From the NCBI GenBank assembly GCA_000436735.1, contig FR887152.1, positions 1 to 8,522 of the forward strand: a DNA stretch of 8,522 nucleotides, given 5' to 3'. The translations under genes and the position numbers were made by a program. Position 1 is the first letter of the stretch. Each line of letters opens with the position of its first letter. The DNA is from Firmicutes bacterium CAG:170 (GTDB lineage: Bacteria > Bacillota > Clostridia > Oscillospirales > Oscillospiraceae). Positions 1 to 6,015 of the stretch are shown here, piece after piece. Under the pieces are notes generated by a model. That model ran no database searches. It was given only the letters and a program-made list of their open reading frames with translations, and was not told the origin of the DNA.

Positions 1-44
1 CTTTTGTCGAGAGGATATTCAAGTCATTTCGCAAAACAATAATA

Positions 45-56
45 GAACATTTGTAC
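45..56. promoter_or_regulatory. Possible LexA-like (SOS) box, weak
   Basis: GAAC-ATTT-GTAC matches the Gram-positive SOS box pattern GAAC-N4-GTTC except for one base. It lies just upstream of the extended -10 of the Xre gene, so a repressor here would sit over the -35 side of that promoter. Induction by DNA damage is common in mobile elements, but one mismatch in a short pattern can arise by chance, so this is only a candidate. Confidence 0.2.
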
Positions 57-70
57 TAGATTTGATGCCG

Positions 71-85
71 AGTATGTGTTATACT
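71..85 (+). promoter_or_regulatory. Extended -10 promoter of the Xre-sigma pair with overlapping dyad
   Basis: TATACT at 80-85 is preceded by TG at 77-78, giving an extended -10 element; the best-placed -35 (57-62) is poor, as expected for this promoter class. A transcript starting near 92 would have a leader of about 45 nt before the ATG at 137. AGTAT (71-75) and ATACT (81-85) form an inverted repeat around the -10, a plausible operator for the Xre protein encoded just downstream (autoregulation is an inference). Confidence 0.5.
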
Positions 86-136
86 GTATTTACAATATCT
101 GCTTGGCGCAGGATTTTTATTGGAATCGGAGGCGAT

Positions 137-949
137 ATGTTCATGAGCAACGAATCGGTATTTCTCCCCGCGGCTGTCCGTGACCGCATTTGGGATCTGT
201 TGAAGGAACGGAAGGTTACGCAGGCCGAGCTTGCCGCAAGAATCGGCTGTTCGGAAAGTTCGCTGAGCCGCTTCATCAGCGGCAAGACGGACAAGTTGGG
301 TGACGAAAATATCATCCGCATCGCCCGCGCGTTTGATGTGTCCACCGACTTCCTCTTGGGCGAGGTGGACGAGCCGGATCGCAAAAACTATGATATCTCG
401 GAGCTGGGCCTCTCCGTCGAGGCGGCGCGGAATCTCTATACGCAGAAGGTCAATCCGAAAATCGTCAGCTACCTTCTGGAAAATCCGCAGTTTGCCGACA
501 CCACATACCAGATCGCCCGGTATCTGGATAACGAGCTGACCGCCGGATTTGCCGCGCAGAATCAGCTTTATTCGATGGTTTCGTCCATGCTGGGCACAGT
601 GCCGCAGGCCGCGGACGAGGTCAAAAGTCTGCGGACGCCTATCGATCAGGCGGATTTGAACTCCATTCAGAACTCCTTTATGAAGGCTGTCCGCGCCGTG
701 AAAAAGGAAGCCGAGGTGGAGGTGCCGCCTACGCGCCAGCTTACGGCACAGGCGATGAAGAGCATCTATGCGGAGCTGACCAAGGGCGGCCAAAAACTGA
801 ACCGGAAAATCACGAAGGAACAGGTTGCAGACGCGGTGGCGGCCTCCGTTTCCCATCTGCCCGGTGTTGACACGGCACAGGTCAGAAGGTTGTTCCTCTC
901 CATGACCGGCACGGCGGCAAGCGATGAATCCGACCAGCTTGACCAATGA
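137..949 (+). CDS. Xre-family transcriptional regulator (Cro/CI-type HTH)
   Basis: A 270-residue protein with a helix-turn-helix of the Cro/CI class at about residues 14-75: a helix starting VRDRIWDLLKERK, then TQAELAARIG and the recognition helix around CSESSLSRFISGK, ending in the DFLLGE typical of Firmicute Xre regulators. The rest (about 80-270) is a helical domain I do not recognise; it may sense a ligand, oligomerise or bind another protein. The start at 137 is chosen because GGAGG (128-132) lies just upstream; the ATG at 143 is equally well placed, while an in-frame ATG at 62 lies upstream of the predicted -10 and has no ribosome site. Its 3' end overlaps the sigma-like gene by 26 nt, so the two are probably co-transcribed and translationally coupled. 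Likely role: repressor or switch of the surrounding mobile element. The family call is firm; the regulon is unknown. Confidence 0.88.
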   Translation: MFMSNESVFLPAAVRDRIWDLLKERKVTQAELAARIGCSESSLSRFISGKTDKLGDENIIRIARAFDVSTDFLLGEVDEPDRKNYDISELGLSVEAARNLYTQKVNPKIVSYLLENPQFADTTYQIARYLDNELTAGFAAQNQLYSMVSSMLGTVPQAADEVKSLRTPIDQADLNSIQNSFMKAVRAVKKEAEVEVPPTRQLTAQAMKSIYAELTKGGQKLNRKITKEQVADAVAASVSHLPGVDTAQVRRLFLSMTGTAASDESDQLDQ

Positions 950-1598
950 GCGGCTTTGCGCCTTGGCTCAGAAGGGCGATGGGGCCGCGCGGGAGCTTCT
1001 TGTTGAAAAGAATATGGGCTTCATCGTGCAGACTGCTGACATAGTATACCGGAGTTCGTCGCTGGAGGGCAGCGACCTGAACATCGACGTGGACGATCTG
1101 GTGCAGGAGGGCAGCATCGGTCTGCTGCGTGCGGTTGATGGTTTTGACCCGGCGCGGAAGCTCAGGTTCTTGACCTATGCCGCGCCTGCCATCAAGAACG
1201 CTATGCTCGACCTCGTGCATACGGCGCAGATGTCCTTCGAGTATCGCATGGCGACCGCAAAAGTGCAGGACGGCGTGGAGGGCCTTGGCCTTGAGCGCGT
1301 GCATCTTGATGAGATCCTGCCCGGCGATGAGCGGCTGCTGCGGATTGAGGCGATTGCTGATCCGCATGCGCTGTCTCCGGAGGAGGCTTTCATCAAAGCG
1401 GAAACCCTGTGGGAGCTTTACGCGGCACTGAATAAGCTGGAGCCGCGGGAGCAGACATATTTGCTGTACCGTTTTGGCTTCACGGACGATATCGAGCACA
1501 CACTGACCGGCGCGGCGATACATTTTCATCTGAGCGAGAACCGGACAAAGCTGCTGGAGGAACAGTCGCTGGATATGCTTCGGAAGGAGATGCCGTAA
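924..1598 (+). CDS. Sigma-70-like RNA polymerase sigma factor (small, mobile-element type)
   Basis: A 224-residue protein with a clear sigma region 2 at about residues 21-96. Region 2.1 resembles ARELLVEKNMGFIV, the core-binding part of region 2.2 reads DDLVQEGSIGLLRAVDGFDP (57-76), and the -10-recognition part resembles FLTYAAPAIKNAMLD (82-96). A region-4-like part follows at about 168-222 (ALNKLEPREQTYLLYRFGF, then LSENRTKLLEEQSLDMLRKE), but its HTH is degenerate, so -35 recognition may be altered or weak. No complete region 3 is evident. It should bind core RNA polymerase and direct it to a special set of promoters, or act as a sigma-like activator of element genes. The ATG at 924 lies inside the end of the Xre gene and lacks a good ribosome site, which points to translational coupling. 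Small sigma factors beside an Xre gene recur in clostridial integrative elements. The target promoters cannot be told from this window. Confidence 0.83.
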   Translation: MNPTSLTNERLCALAQKGDGAARELLVEKNMGFIVQTADIVYRSSSLEGSDLNIDVDDLVQEGSIGLLRAVDGFDPARKLRFLTYAAPAIKNAMLDLVHTAQMSFEYRMATAKVQDGVEGLGLERVHLDEILPGDERLLRIEAIADPHALSPEEAFIKAETLWELYAALNKLEPREQTYLLYRFGFTDDIEHTLTGAAIHFHLSENRTKLLEEQSLDMLRKEMP

Positions 1599-1663
1599 GA
1601 CAAAGGAACGTCGCTGCGGCGGGACGGGGGCCTTATATACCTCTGCTTCCTTTTCCATCCAGT

Positions 1664-1720
1664 CGGATTTTGCTTCTCAAAAATCCTGCGTTTGTACTGT
1701 ATCTCACATCACAAAATCCG
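1664..1720. repeat. 9-bp inverted repeat with long spacer
   Basis: CGGATTTTG (1664-1672) is repeated exactly in inverse orientation as CAAAATCCG (1712-1720), 39 nt apart. GATTTTGC (1666-1673) is also the exact reverse complement of GCAAAATC (1840-1847), an arm of the oriT-like hairpin. It could be a binding site of a mobilisation protein, but chance pairing is possible in a region this long. Confidence 0.4.
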
Positions 1721-1750
1721 CCTGTCCTACTGCCGCGAAAAAGCGTTTGT

Positions 1751-1782
1751 TGCCACACTCTGCTGCACCGCAGAGTATGGCG
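1751..1782. repeat. Imperfect hairpin
   Basis: ACTCTGC (1757-1763) pairs with GCAGAGT (1770-1776) around a 6-nt loop. Beyond one C/A mismatch the stem continues with GCCA (1752-1755) against TGGC (1778-1781). No U-tract follows, so it does not look like a terminator. A structured element of the transfer or replication region is more likely. Confidence 0.5.
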
Positions 1783-1816
1783 CCACCCCCTTTTCCGCGT
1801 CAGACGGAAGCAAAGG

Positions 1817-1852
1817 TATAACACACTAGACTTTGCAAAGCAAAATCGTGTG
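1817..1852 (-). other. Probable transfer origin (oriT) nick region, pMV158/MOBV-like
   Basis: Read on the minus strand, a hairpin is followed directly by GTGTG and TTATAC. The stem is formed by 1822-1826 with 1848-1852 (CACAC/GTGTG) and by GACTTTGC (1829-1836) with GCAAAATC (1840-1847), with one C/A mismatch, an AAA loop and a 2-nt bulge at 1827-1828. From memory, pMV158 and other MOBV elements have the same layout, with a stem containing an ACTTTAT arm, then TAGTGTG/TTATAC, cut by the relaxase after GTGTG. By that analogy the minus strand would be nicked between 1822 and 1821. No MOBV relaxase gene is in the window, so it may lie outside, act from another element, or be lost. The resemblance is to a core of about 13-16 bases plus structure; no search was run. 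Confidence 0.6.
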
Positions 1853-1871
1853 CCAACAGGGATGCTGCACG

Positions 1872-1910
1872 CCCCTATTGGAAACCCTGCGTCAAAGGGG
1901 ATTTTCCCCT
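1872..1910. repeat. Two mutually exclusive short hairpins
   Basis: AGGGGA (1896-1901) can pair with TCCCCT (1905-1910) over a 3-nt loop, or AGGGG (1896-1900) can pair with the upstream CCCCT (1872-1876). Such alternative pairing is seen in attenuators, but here it lies in the oriT-like block and no downstream gene starts close by, so function is uncertain. Confidence 0.3.
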
Positions 1911-1944
1911 CTGAACTCCCCATATTTTCTTCGCAGACGGGTAC

Positions 1945-1968
1945 CCAAACTGTAAAAACGCAGTTTGG
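1945..1968. repeat. Perfect 8-bp hairpin
   Basis: CCAAACTG (1945-1952) and CAGTTTGG (1961-1968) form a perfect stem around the 8-nt loop TAAAAACG. It lies about 20 nt before the terminator. No U-run follows, so it is not itself a terminator on the + strand. Confidence 0.5.
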
Positions 1969-1988
1969 AACACCTGCTCAGAAAATGC

Positions 1989-2028
1989 AAAAGGAAGTCC
2001 GTACCGATGAGTGGCGGACTTCCTTTTT
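1989..2028. terminator. Strong rho-independent terminator, likely bidirectional
   Basis: AAAAGGAAGTCCG (1989-2001) pairs perfectly with CGGACTTCCTTTT (2015-2027), a 13-bp stem with a 13-nt loop. It ends in a T-run (2024-2028) on the + strand and in the complement of AAAA (1989-1992) on the minus strand, so it can stop transcription both ways. It lies about 390 nt after the sigma gene and insulates the downstream Fic-hsd operon from read-through. Confidence 0.85.
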
Positions 2029-2072
2029 GCTGACAATCTGAAATCGTTACGATATAGCTTTCGATTGTCAGC
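2029..2072. repeat. 10-bp perfect inverted repeat beside the terminator
   Basis: GCTGACAATC (2029-2038) is matched exactly by GATTGTCAGC (2063-2072). The 24-nt interior can extend the stem (GAAA at 2040-2043 with TTTC at 2059-2062, with one bulged T) and holds the small palindrome ATCG-TTA-CGAT (2043-2053, variable pairing). It directly abuts the terminator and lacks a U-tract. It could be a regulator or recombinase binding site or a module boundary. Confidence 0.55.
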
Positions 2073-2152
2073 GCCTGCGAGGGGACATGATGCATAGCAG
2101 ACGACAGCCAAATTCTAATTTTATCATTAATGCAAAAATGAGAAAATTGATA

Positions 2153-2181
2153 TTGACAGCGATGTAATTTAAGGATATACT
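2153..2181 (+). promoter_or_regulatory. Sigma-A-type promoter of the Fic-hsd operon
   Basis: TTGACA (2153-2158) and TATACT (2176-2181) are separated by exactly 17 nt, near the housekeeping consensus. The predicted start at about 2188-2190 gives a leader of about 50 nt. The leader has two small dyads, CATC/GATG (2189-2200) and ATTTGA/TCAAAT (2203-2208 with 2221-2226), possible operators for the C-terminal winged helix of the Fic protein. No other promoter is evident before hsdR, so this one probably serves the whole operon. Confidence 0.8.
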
Positions 2182-2237
2182 ATAATTGCATCATTCGATG
2201 AGATTTGATGAAATTGAAATTCAAATGAGGGCAGTGC

Positions 2238-3296
2238 ATGAGAGCGTTCGACTTCAAAACAGAATACAACAAATTGCTGACGCCAGAGGTCGTGGCCTAC
2301 CTGACGCAGATTCACGAATACAAGGGGCAGCAAAATCTCTTTATCGAGGCTAAAGCGGATGCGTTGTCTGAACTTCTGGAAGTTGCGAAAATTCAGAGCA
2401 CAGAGGCATCTAACCGCATCGAGGGAATTATCACCACGGATGACAGACTGAAGAAAATCGTGCGTGATAAAACAATGCCAAAAACTCGCAGTGAAAAAGA
2501 GATTGCCGGATACCGCGATGTGCTTGCAACGATTCATGAAAGCCATGACTATATCCCACCAAAGCCGTCCATCATTTTGCAGCTTCACCGGGATCTGTAC
2601 AAATACAGCGGTAAGTCCATCGGCGGCTGCTTCAAAAATTCGGATAACGTGATTGCCGAAGAACTGCCGGACGGTCAGCAGATTGTCCGGTTTGAGCCTG
2701 TTCCTGCATGGGAAACGCCGGAGGCTATTACGGCGCTGTGCAGCGCGTTTGAAGCGGCTATGCAGGATGCTGAACTCGACCCGCTACTGCTGATTCCCAT
2801 CTTTATACTGGACTTTCTCTGTATCCATCCCTTCAACGACGGCAACGGCCGCATGAGCAGGCTCCTGACGCTGCTGCTCCTGTACCGCTCCGGCTATATC
2901 GTGGGCAAGTATATCAGCATTGAGAAATTGATTTCCGACACCAAGGAAACATATTACGAAGCTTTGCAGCAGAGTTCATACAACTGGCATGAGGGAACCA
3001 ACGACTATGCCCCCTTTGTCACCTATATGCTGGGTGTTCTGGTGGCGGCGTACCGAGATTTCGAGAGCCGGATCGAGCTGCTGACCACCAAGGGCCTGTC
3101 CAAGCCCGACCGTGTGCGGGAGATCATCAAGAACCACCTCGGCAAGATCACCAAGAGTGAAATCATGGCCAAATGCCCGGATATCAGCCAGATCACCGTC
3201 CAGCGCGCACTGGCGGATTTGATAAAGTCTGGAGAAATCTTGAAAATCGGCGGCGGACGCTACACTTCTTATACTTGGAACAGGGAGAGAGAATAA
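2238..3296 (+). CDS. Fic-family AMP-transferase with auto-inhibitory motif and C-terminal winged helix
   Basis: A 352-residue Fic protein, predicted to move AMP from ATP to a hydroxyl side chain of a target protein (AMPylation). The catalytic loop HPFNDGNGR (residues 197-205) has every expected residue, including H197, the acidic D201 and R205. The N-terminal part carries SNRIEG (58-63), matching the (S/T)xxxE(G/N) inhibitory motif whose glutamate blocks productive ATP binding; its N-terminal place makes this a class II Fic protein. The last 75 or so residues (about 275-350) look like a winged helix-turn-helix (RVREIIKNHLGKITKSEIM, then SQITVQRALADLIKSGEILKIG), so DNA binding or autoregulation is possible. 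GAGGG (2227-2231) supports the ATG at 2238. Its TAA shares a base with the hsdM ATG, a tight translational link to the restriction system. Fic genes near type I systems are known; the target here cannot be told. Confidence 0.93.
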   Translation: MRAFDFKTEYNKLLTPEVVAYLTQIHEYKGQQNLFIEAKADALSELLEVAKIQSTEASNRIEGIITTDDRLKKIVRDKTMPKTRSEKEIAGYRDVLATIHESHDYIPPKPSIILQLHRDLYKYSGKSIGGCFKNSDNVIAEELPDGQQIVRFEPVPAWETPEAITALCSAFEAAMQDAELDPLLLIPIFILDFLCIHPFNDGNGRMSRLLTLLLLYRSGYIVGKYISIEKLISDTKETYYEALQQSSYNWHEGTNDYAPFVTYMLGVLVAAYRDFESRIELLTTKGLSKPDRVREIIKNHLGKITKSEIMAKCPDISQITVQRALADLIKSGEILKIGGGRYTSYTWNRERE

Positions 3297-4798
3297 TGAT
3301 TACAGGTGAACTGAAAAACAAAATCGACAGCCTCTGGGATATTTTTGCGGCGGGCGGACTGGTGAACCCGCTGGATGTTATTGAGCAGATCACCTATCTG
3401 ATGTTCATCCATGATCTGGATGACACCGACAATCTCCGGGCCAAGGAAGCTGCCATGCTGGGGCTGCCGTATCAGAGCATTTTTGCGGATGAGGTGCAGG
3501 TCGGTGACCGTACCATCGACGGCCAGCAGCTTAAGTGGAGTGTATTCCACGATTTCCCCGCCGGAAAGATGTACAGCGTGATGCAGGAGTGGGTGTTTCC
3601 GTTCATCAAGAACCTCCACGGGGATAAGAACAGCGCCTATTCCAAGTACATGGACGATGCCATTTTCAAGCTGCCCACGCCGCTTCTGCTATCCAAAGTG
3701 GTGGATGCGCTGGACGAGATTTATCGCCTGATGAACGAATCTCAGGCGGTGGATGTGCGGGGCGATACCTATGAATATCTGCTGAGCAAAATTGCCCAGT
3801 CTGGCCTCAACGGCCAGTTCCGTACCCCGCGCCATATTATCCGCATGATGGTGGAACTGATGGACCCAAAAGCGGACGATGTGATCTGCGACCCGGCCTG
3901 CGGTACTTCCGGCTTCCTTGTTTCTGCGGGTGAATACCTGAAGGAGCACCGCAAAGAAGAAATCTTCTTCAACCGCCAGAAGAAGGATCACTATATGAAC
4001 CACATGTTTTTCGGCTACGACATGGACAGAACCATGCTCCGCATCGGCGCGATGAACATGATGACCCACGGCATTGACAATCCCTTTATCGAATACCGGG
4101 ACAGCTTGTCCGATCAGAACCCGGACAAGGAAAAGTATTCTCTGATTCTTGCCAATCCACCGTTCAAAGGCAGTCTGGATGCCGATACCGTGTCAGTAGA
4201 TTTACTGAAGGTCTGCAAGACCAAGAAAACCGAGCTGCTGTTTCTGGCGCTGTTCCTGCGGATGCTGCGCATCGGCGGGCGCTGCGCCTGTATCGTGCCG
4301 GACGGTGTGCTATTCGGCTCTTCCACCGCACACAAAGCCATCCGCAAAGAGCTGGTGGACGGCAACCGGCTGGAGGCCGTGATCTCCATGCCCAGCGGCG
4401 TATTCAAACCCTATGCAGGGGTGTCTACCGCGGTGCTGATCTTCACCAAGACCGGCCACGGCGGCACGGACAACGTGTGGTTCTATGACATGACCGCCGA
4501 CGGCTTCTCGTTGGACGATAAGCGCAGCCCGGTGGCAGACAACGATATCCCTGATATCATTGCACGGTTCCGCAATCTGGATGCCGAAAAAGACCGCCAG
4601 CGCACGGAAAAATCCTTCTTCGTGCCCAAGGCGGAGATCGTAGAAAATGGCTATGACCTGTCCATCAACAAGTATAAGAAAACCGAGTATAAGCCCGTGG
4701 AGTACCCGCCCACCAGCGAGATCATGGCCCAGCTGAGAGAGCTGGAAGTGGAGATTGGTGAGGAAATGAGCAAGCTGGAAGAACTGCTTGGATTGTGA
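3296..4798 (+). CDS. hsdM: Type I restriction-modification DNA methyltransferase subunit HsdM
   Basis: A 500-residue N6-adenine methyltransferase, usual length for HsdM. In sequence order: an N-terminal helical domain (1-140, HsdM_N type), GQFRTPRHIIRMMVELMDP near 180, the AdoMet-binding motif DPACGTSGF at 199-207 and the catalytic NPPF at 287-290, in the order of the gamma class (AdoMet site first). The C-terminal 35 or so residues look like a coiled coil (AQLRELEVEIGEEMSKLEEL), as used for contact with HsdS. Two HsdM with one HsdS methylate the target; with two HsdR the complex restricts. The ATG at 3296 is chosen because it overlaps the Fic stop (TAATG) and has GGGAGAG (3283-3289) before it; an upstream in-frame ATG at 3173 lies inside the Fic gene. 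The gene is G+C-rich (38 of 60 bases at 4321-4380), unlike the two genes after it. Confidence 0.97.
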   Translation: MITGELKNKIDSLWDIFAAGGLVNPLDVIEQITYLMFIHDLDDTDNLRAKEAAMLGLPYQSIFADEVQVGDRTIDGQQLKWSVFHDFPAGKMYSVMQEWVFPFIKNLHGDKNSAYSKYMDDAIFKLPTPLLLSKVVDALDEIYRLMNESQAVDVRGDTYEYLLSKIAQSGLNGQFRTPRHIIRMMVELMDPKADDVICDPACGTSGFLVSAGEYLKEHRKEEIFFNRQKKDHYMNHMFFGYDMDRTMLRIGAMNMMTHGIDNPFIEYRDSLSDQNPDKEKYSLILANPPFKGSLDADTVSVDLLKVCKTKKTELLFLALFLRMLRIGGRCACIVPDGVLFGSSTAHKAIRKELVDGNRLEAVISMPSGVFKPYAGVSTAVLIFTKTGHGGTDNVWFYDMTADGFSLDDKRSPVADNDIPDIIARFRNLDAEKDRQRTEKSFFVPKAEIVENGYDLSINKYKKTEYKPVEYPPTSEIMAQLRELEVEIGEEMSKLEELLGL

Positions 4799-4826
4799 CT
4801 AAATTCGGATTTGTGGGGATGAAGAG

Positions 4827-6002
4827 ATGAAATACAGACTTGGGGAACTCTGCAATGTTGTTTCTGGTGGGACCCCGTCAAGGGCAATCGCAGGATTCTG
4901 GGATGGCGGCACTATTCCGTGGATAAAAATAGGAAATATAAAAGGAAAGTATGTCGGCGAAGCGGATGAATATATTACACAGGCAGGACTTGAAGGTTCA
5001 TCTACAAAAATGCTTTCAGCCGGAACAATCTTATTTACTATTTTTGCAACGCTTGGCGAAGTGGGAATATTGACAATAAAAGCCTGTACAAATCAAGCTA
5101 TTGCTGGAATTACTATTAAAAATCAGTCGGAAGTTTCAACGGATTATCTGTACTACTTCCTTAAATCTAAGAAGTCGTATGTAACCGCTTTGGGACGAGG
5201 AGTTGCACAGAATAACATTAATCTTTCTATACTGCGTAATTTTGAGGTTCCAATACCTGCTTTGTCAATGCAGAAGCAAATTGTGGATGTGCTTGATAAA
5301 GCTGAGAAAATTATTGAAGCTCGCCAGAAGCAGCTTCAAAAGTTGGACGAGCTTGTCAAAGCCCGATTTGTCGAGATGTTTGGCGACCCGGAAATCAATT
5401 CCTTCGATTGGCCAGTGTGCACACTGAAGGAATTGGTTAGTATCGAGCCGCAAAACGGGTTGTATAAACCTCAATCAGCTTATGTACAGGATGGATCAGG
5501 GTTTCCAATCGTTAGGATAGATGCCTTCTACGATGGTAGAATTACCAACTTTTCGGCACTAAAACGTTTGGAGTGTTCTGAATCCGAAGTTCAAAGATAT
5601 CTGCTTCAGGAAAACGATATTGTCATTAACCGCGTGAATAGCATTGAATATTTGGGAAAATGTGCACATATTAAAGGATTACTCGAAGAAACAGTTTTTG
5701 AGTCCAATATGATGCGGCTGCATTTGGATGATACAGTTATGAATGCCGTTTTTGCCACGAAATTATTGTGCTCCCAATATATATACAAACAAATAATGAT
5801 TCGAGCCAAGAAGGCTGTCAATCAGGCAAGTATTAACCAGCAGGATGTATTAAGCTTTCGTATGTTTGTTCCGCCGCTTGAACTCCAAGAGCAGTTTGCT
5901 GCCTTCGTCGAACAGACCGACAAATCAAAAGTTGCCGTACAGAAGGCGTTGGACGAAGCACAACTACTGTTTGACAGTCTGATGCAGAAGTATTTCGGGT
6001 AA
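4827..6002 (+). CDS. hsdS: Type I restriction-modification specificity subunit HsdS
   Basis: A 391-residue HsdS with the usual two-half layout. Target-recognition domain 1 (about 1-140) begins with the family pattern VVSGGTPSRA..FWDGGTIPWIKIGNI. A first conserved helical region follows (about 145-200, from MQKQIVDVLDKAEKIIEARQ to FVEMFGDP), then recognition domain 2 (about 200-345) and a second helical region (about 346-391, from PPLELQEQFAAFVEQ). The two helical spacers hold the domains apart so that each reads one half of a split target. The target sequence cannot be predicted. The start lies 28 nt after hsdM, with only a modest purine-rich site (GGGGATGAAGAG) before it. The gene is visibly more A+T-rich than hsdM, common for HsdS recognition domains gained by exchange. 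Only one hsdS and no invertase is seen, so shuffling is not shown. Confidence 0.96.
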   Translation: MKYRLGELCNVVSGGTPSRAIAGFWDGGTIPWIKIGNIKGKYVGEADEYITQAGLEGSSTKMLSAGTILFTIFATLGEVGILTIKACTNQAIAGITIKNQSEVSTDYLYYFLKSKKSYVTALGRGVAQNNINLSILRNFEVPIPALSMQKQIVDVLDKAEKIIEARQKQLQKLDELVKARFVEMFGDPEINSFDWPVCTLKELVSIEPQNGLYKPQSAYVQDGSGFPIVRIDAFYDGRITNFSALKRLECSESEVQRYLLQENDIVINRVNSIEYLGKCAHIKGLLEETVFESNMMRLHLDDTVMNAVFATKLLCSQYIYKQIMIRAKKAVNQASINQQDVLSFRMFVPPLELQEQFAAFVEQTDKSKVAVQKALDEAQLLFDSLMQKYFG

Positions 6003-6015
6003 GGAGATATATACA

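Larger units (their letters stand above)
1599..2237. other. Non-coding, hairpin-rich spacer between the sigma gene and the Fic-hsd operon
   Basis: About 640 nt without a credible gene. The longest open frame (1670-2041, +) starts at TTG, has no ribosome site and runs through the oriT-like hairpin and the terminator. The stretch holds at least seven inverted repeats, several listed separately: 1664-1672 with 1712-1720; 1751-1782; 1822-1852; 1896-1910; 1945-1968; 1989-2027; 2029-2072. The last part (2073-2237) is A+T-rich and carries the promoter of the next operon. The organisation suits a transfer origin or single-strand replication region of a mobilisable element more than a lost gene. Confidence 0.7.

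Noticed and set aside
62..136. Longer Xre protein starting at ATG 62
   Set aside because: That start lies upstream of the extended -10 (80-85) and lacks a ribosome site, whereas GGAGG precedes the ATG at 137.
56..946. Long minus-strand open frame (296 codons) opposite the Xre gene
   Set aside because: It is a shadow of the + strand gene, whose product has a clear HTH; the antisense product shows no recognisable domain and no good ribosome site.
882..1658. Minus-strand open frame (258 codons) opposite the sigma gene
   Set aside because: Antisense of a protein with clear sigma region 2 motifs. The translation is rich in Arg, Gln and His with no domain, typical of a reverse-strand shadow in G+C-rich DNA.
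1670..2041. Plus-strand open frame of 123 codons in the spacer
   Set aside because: Starts at TTG without a ribosome site, runs through the oriT-like hairpin and the terminator, and its composition does not look like a protein.
3173..3295. Longer HsdM starting at ATG 3173
   Set aside because: It would overlap the Fic coding sequence by 124 nt, and the extra residues do not resemble HsdM; the TAATG junction at 3296 is a better start.
4827..6002. Phase-variable, shuffling hsdS
   Set aside because: Only one hsdS is in the window, with no recombinase and no long inverted repeat between its halves; variation cannot be claimed.
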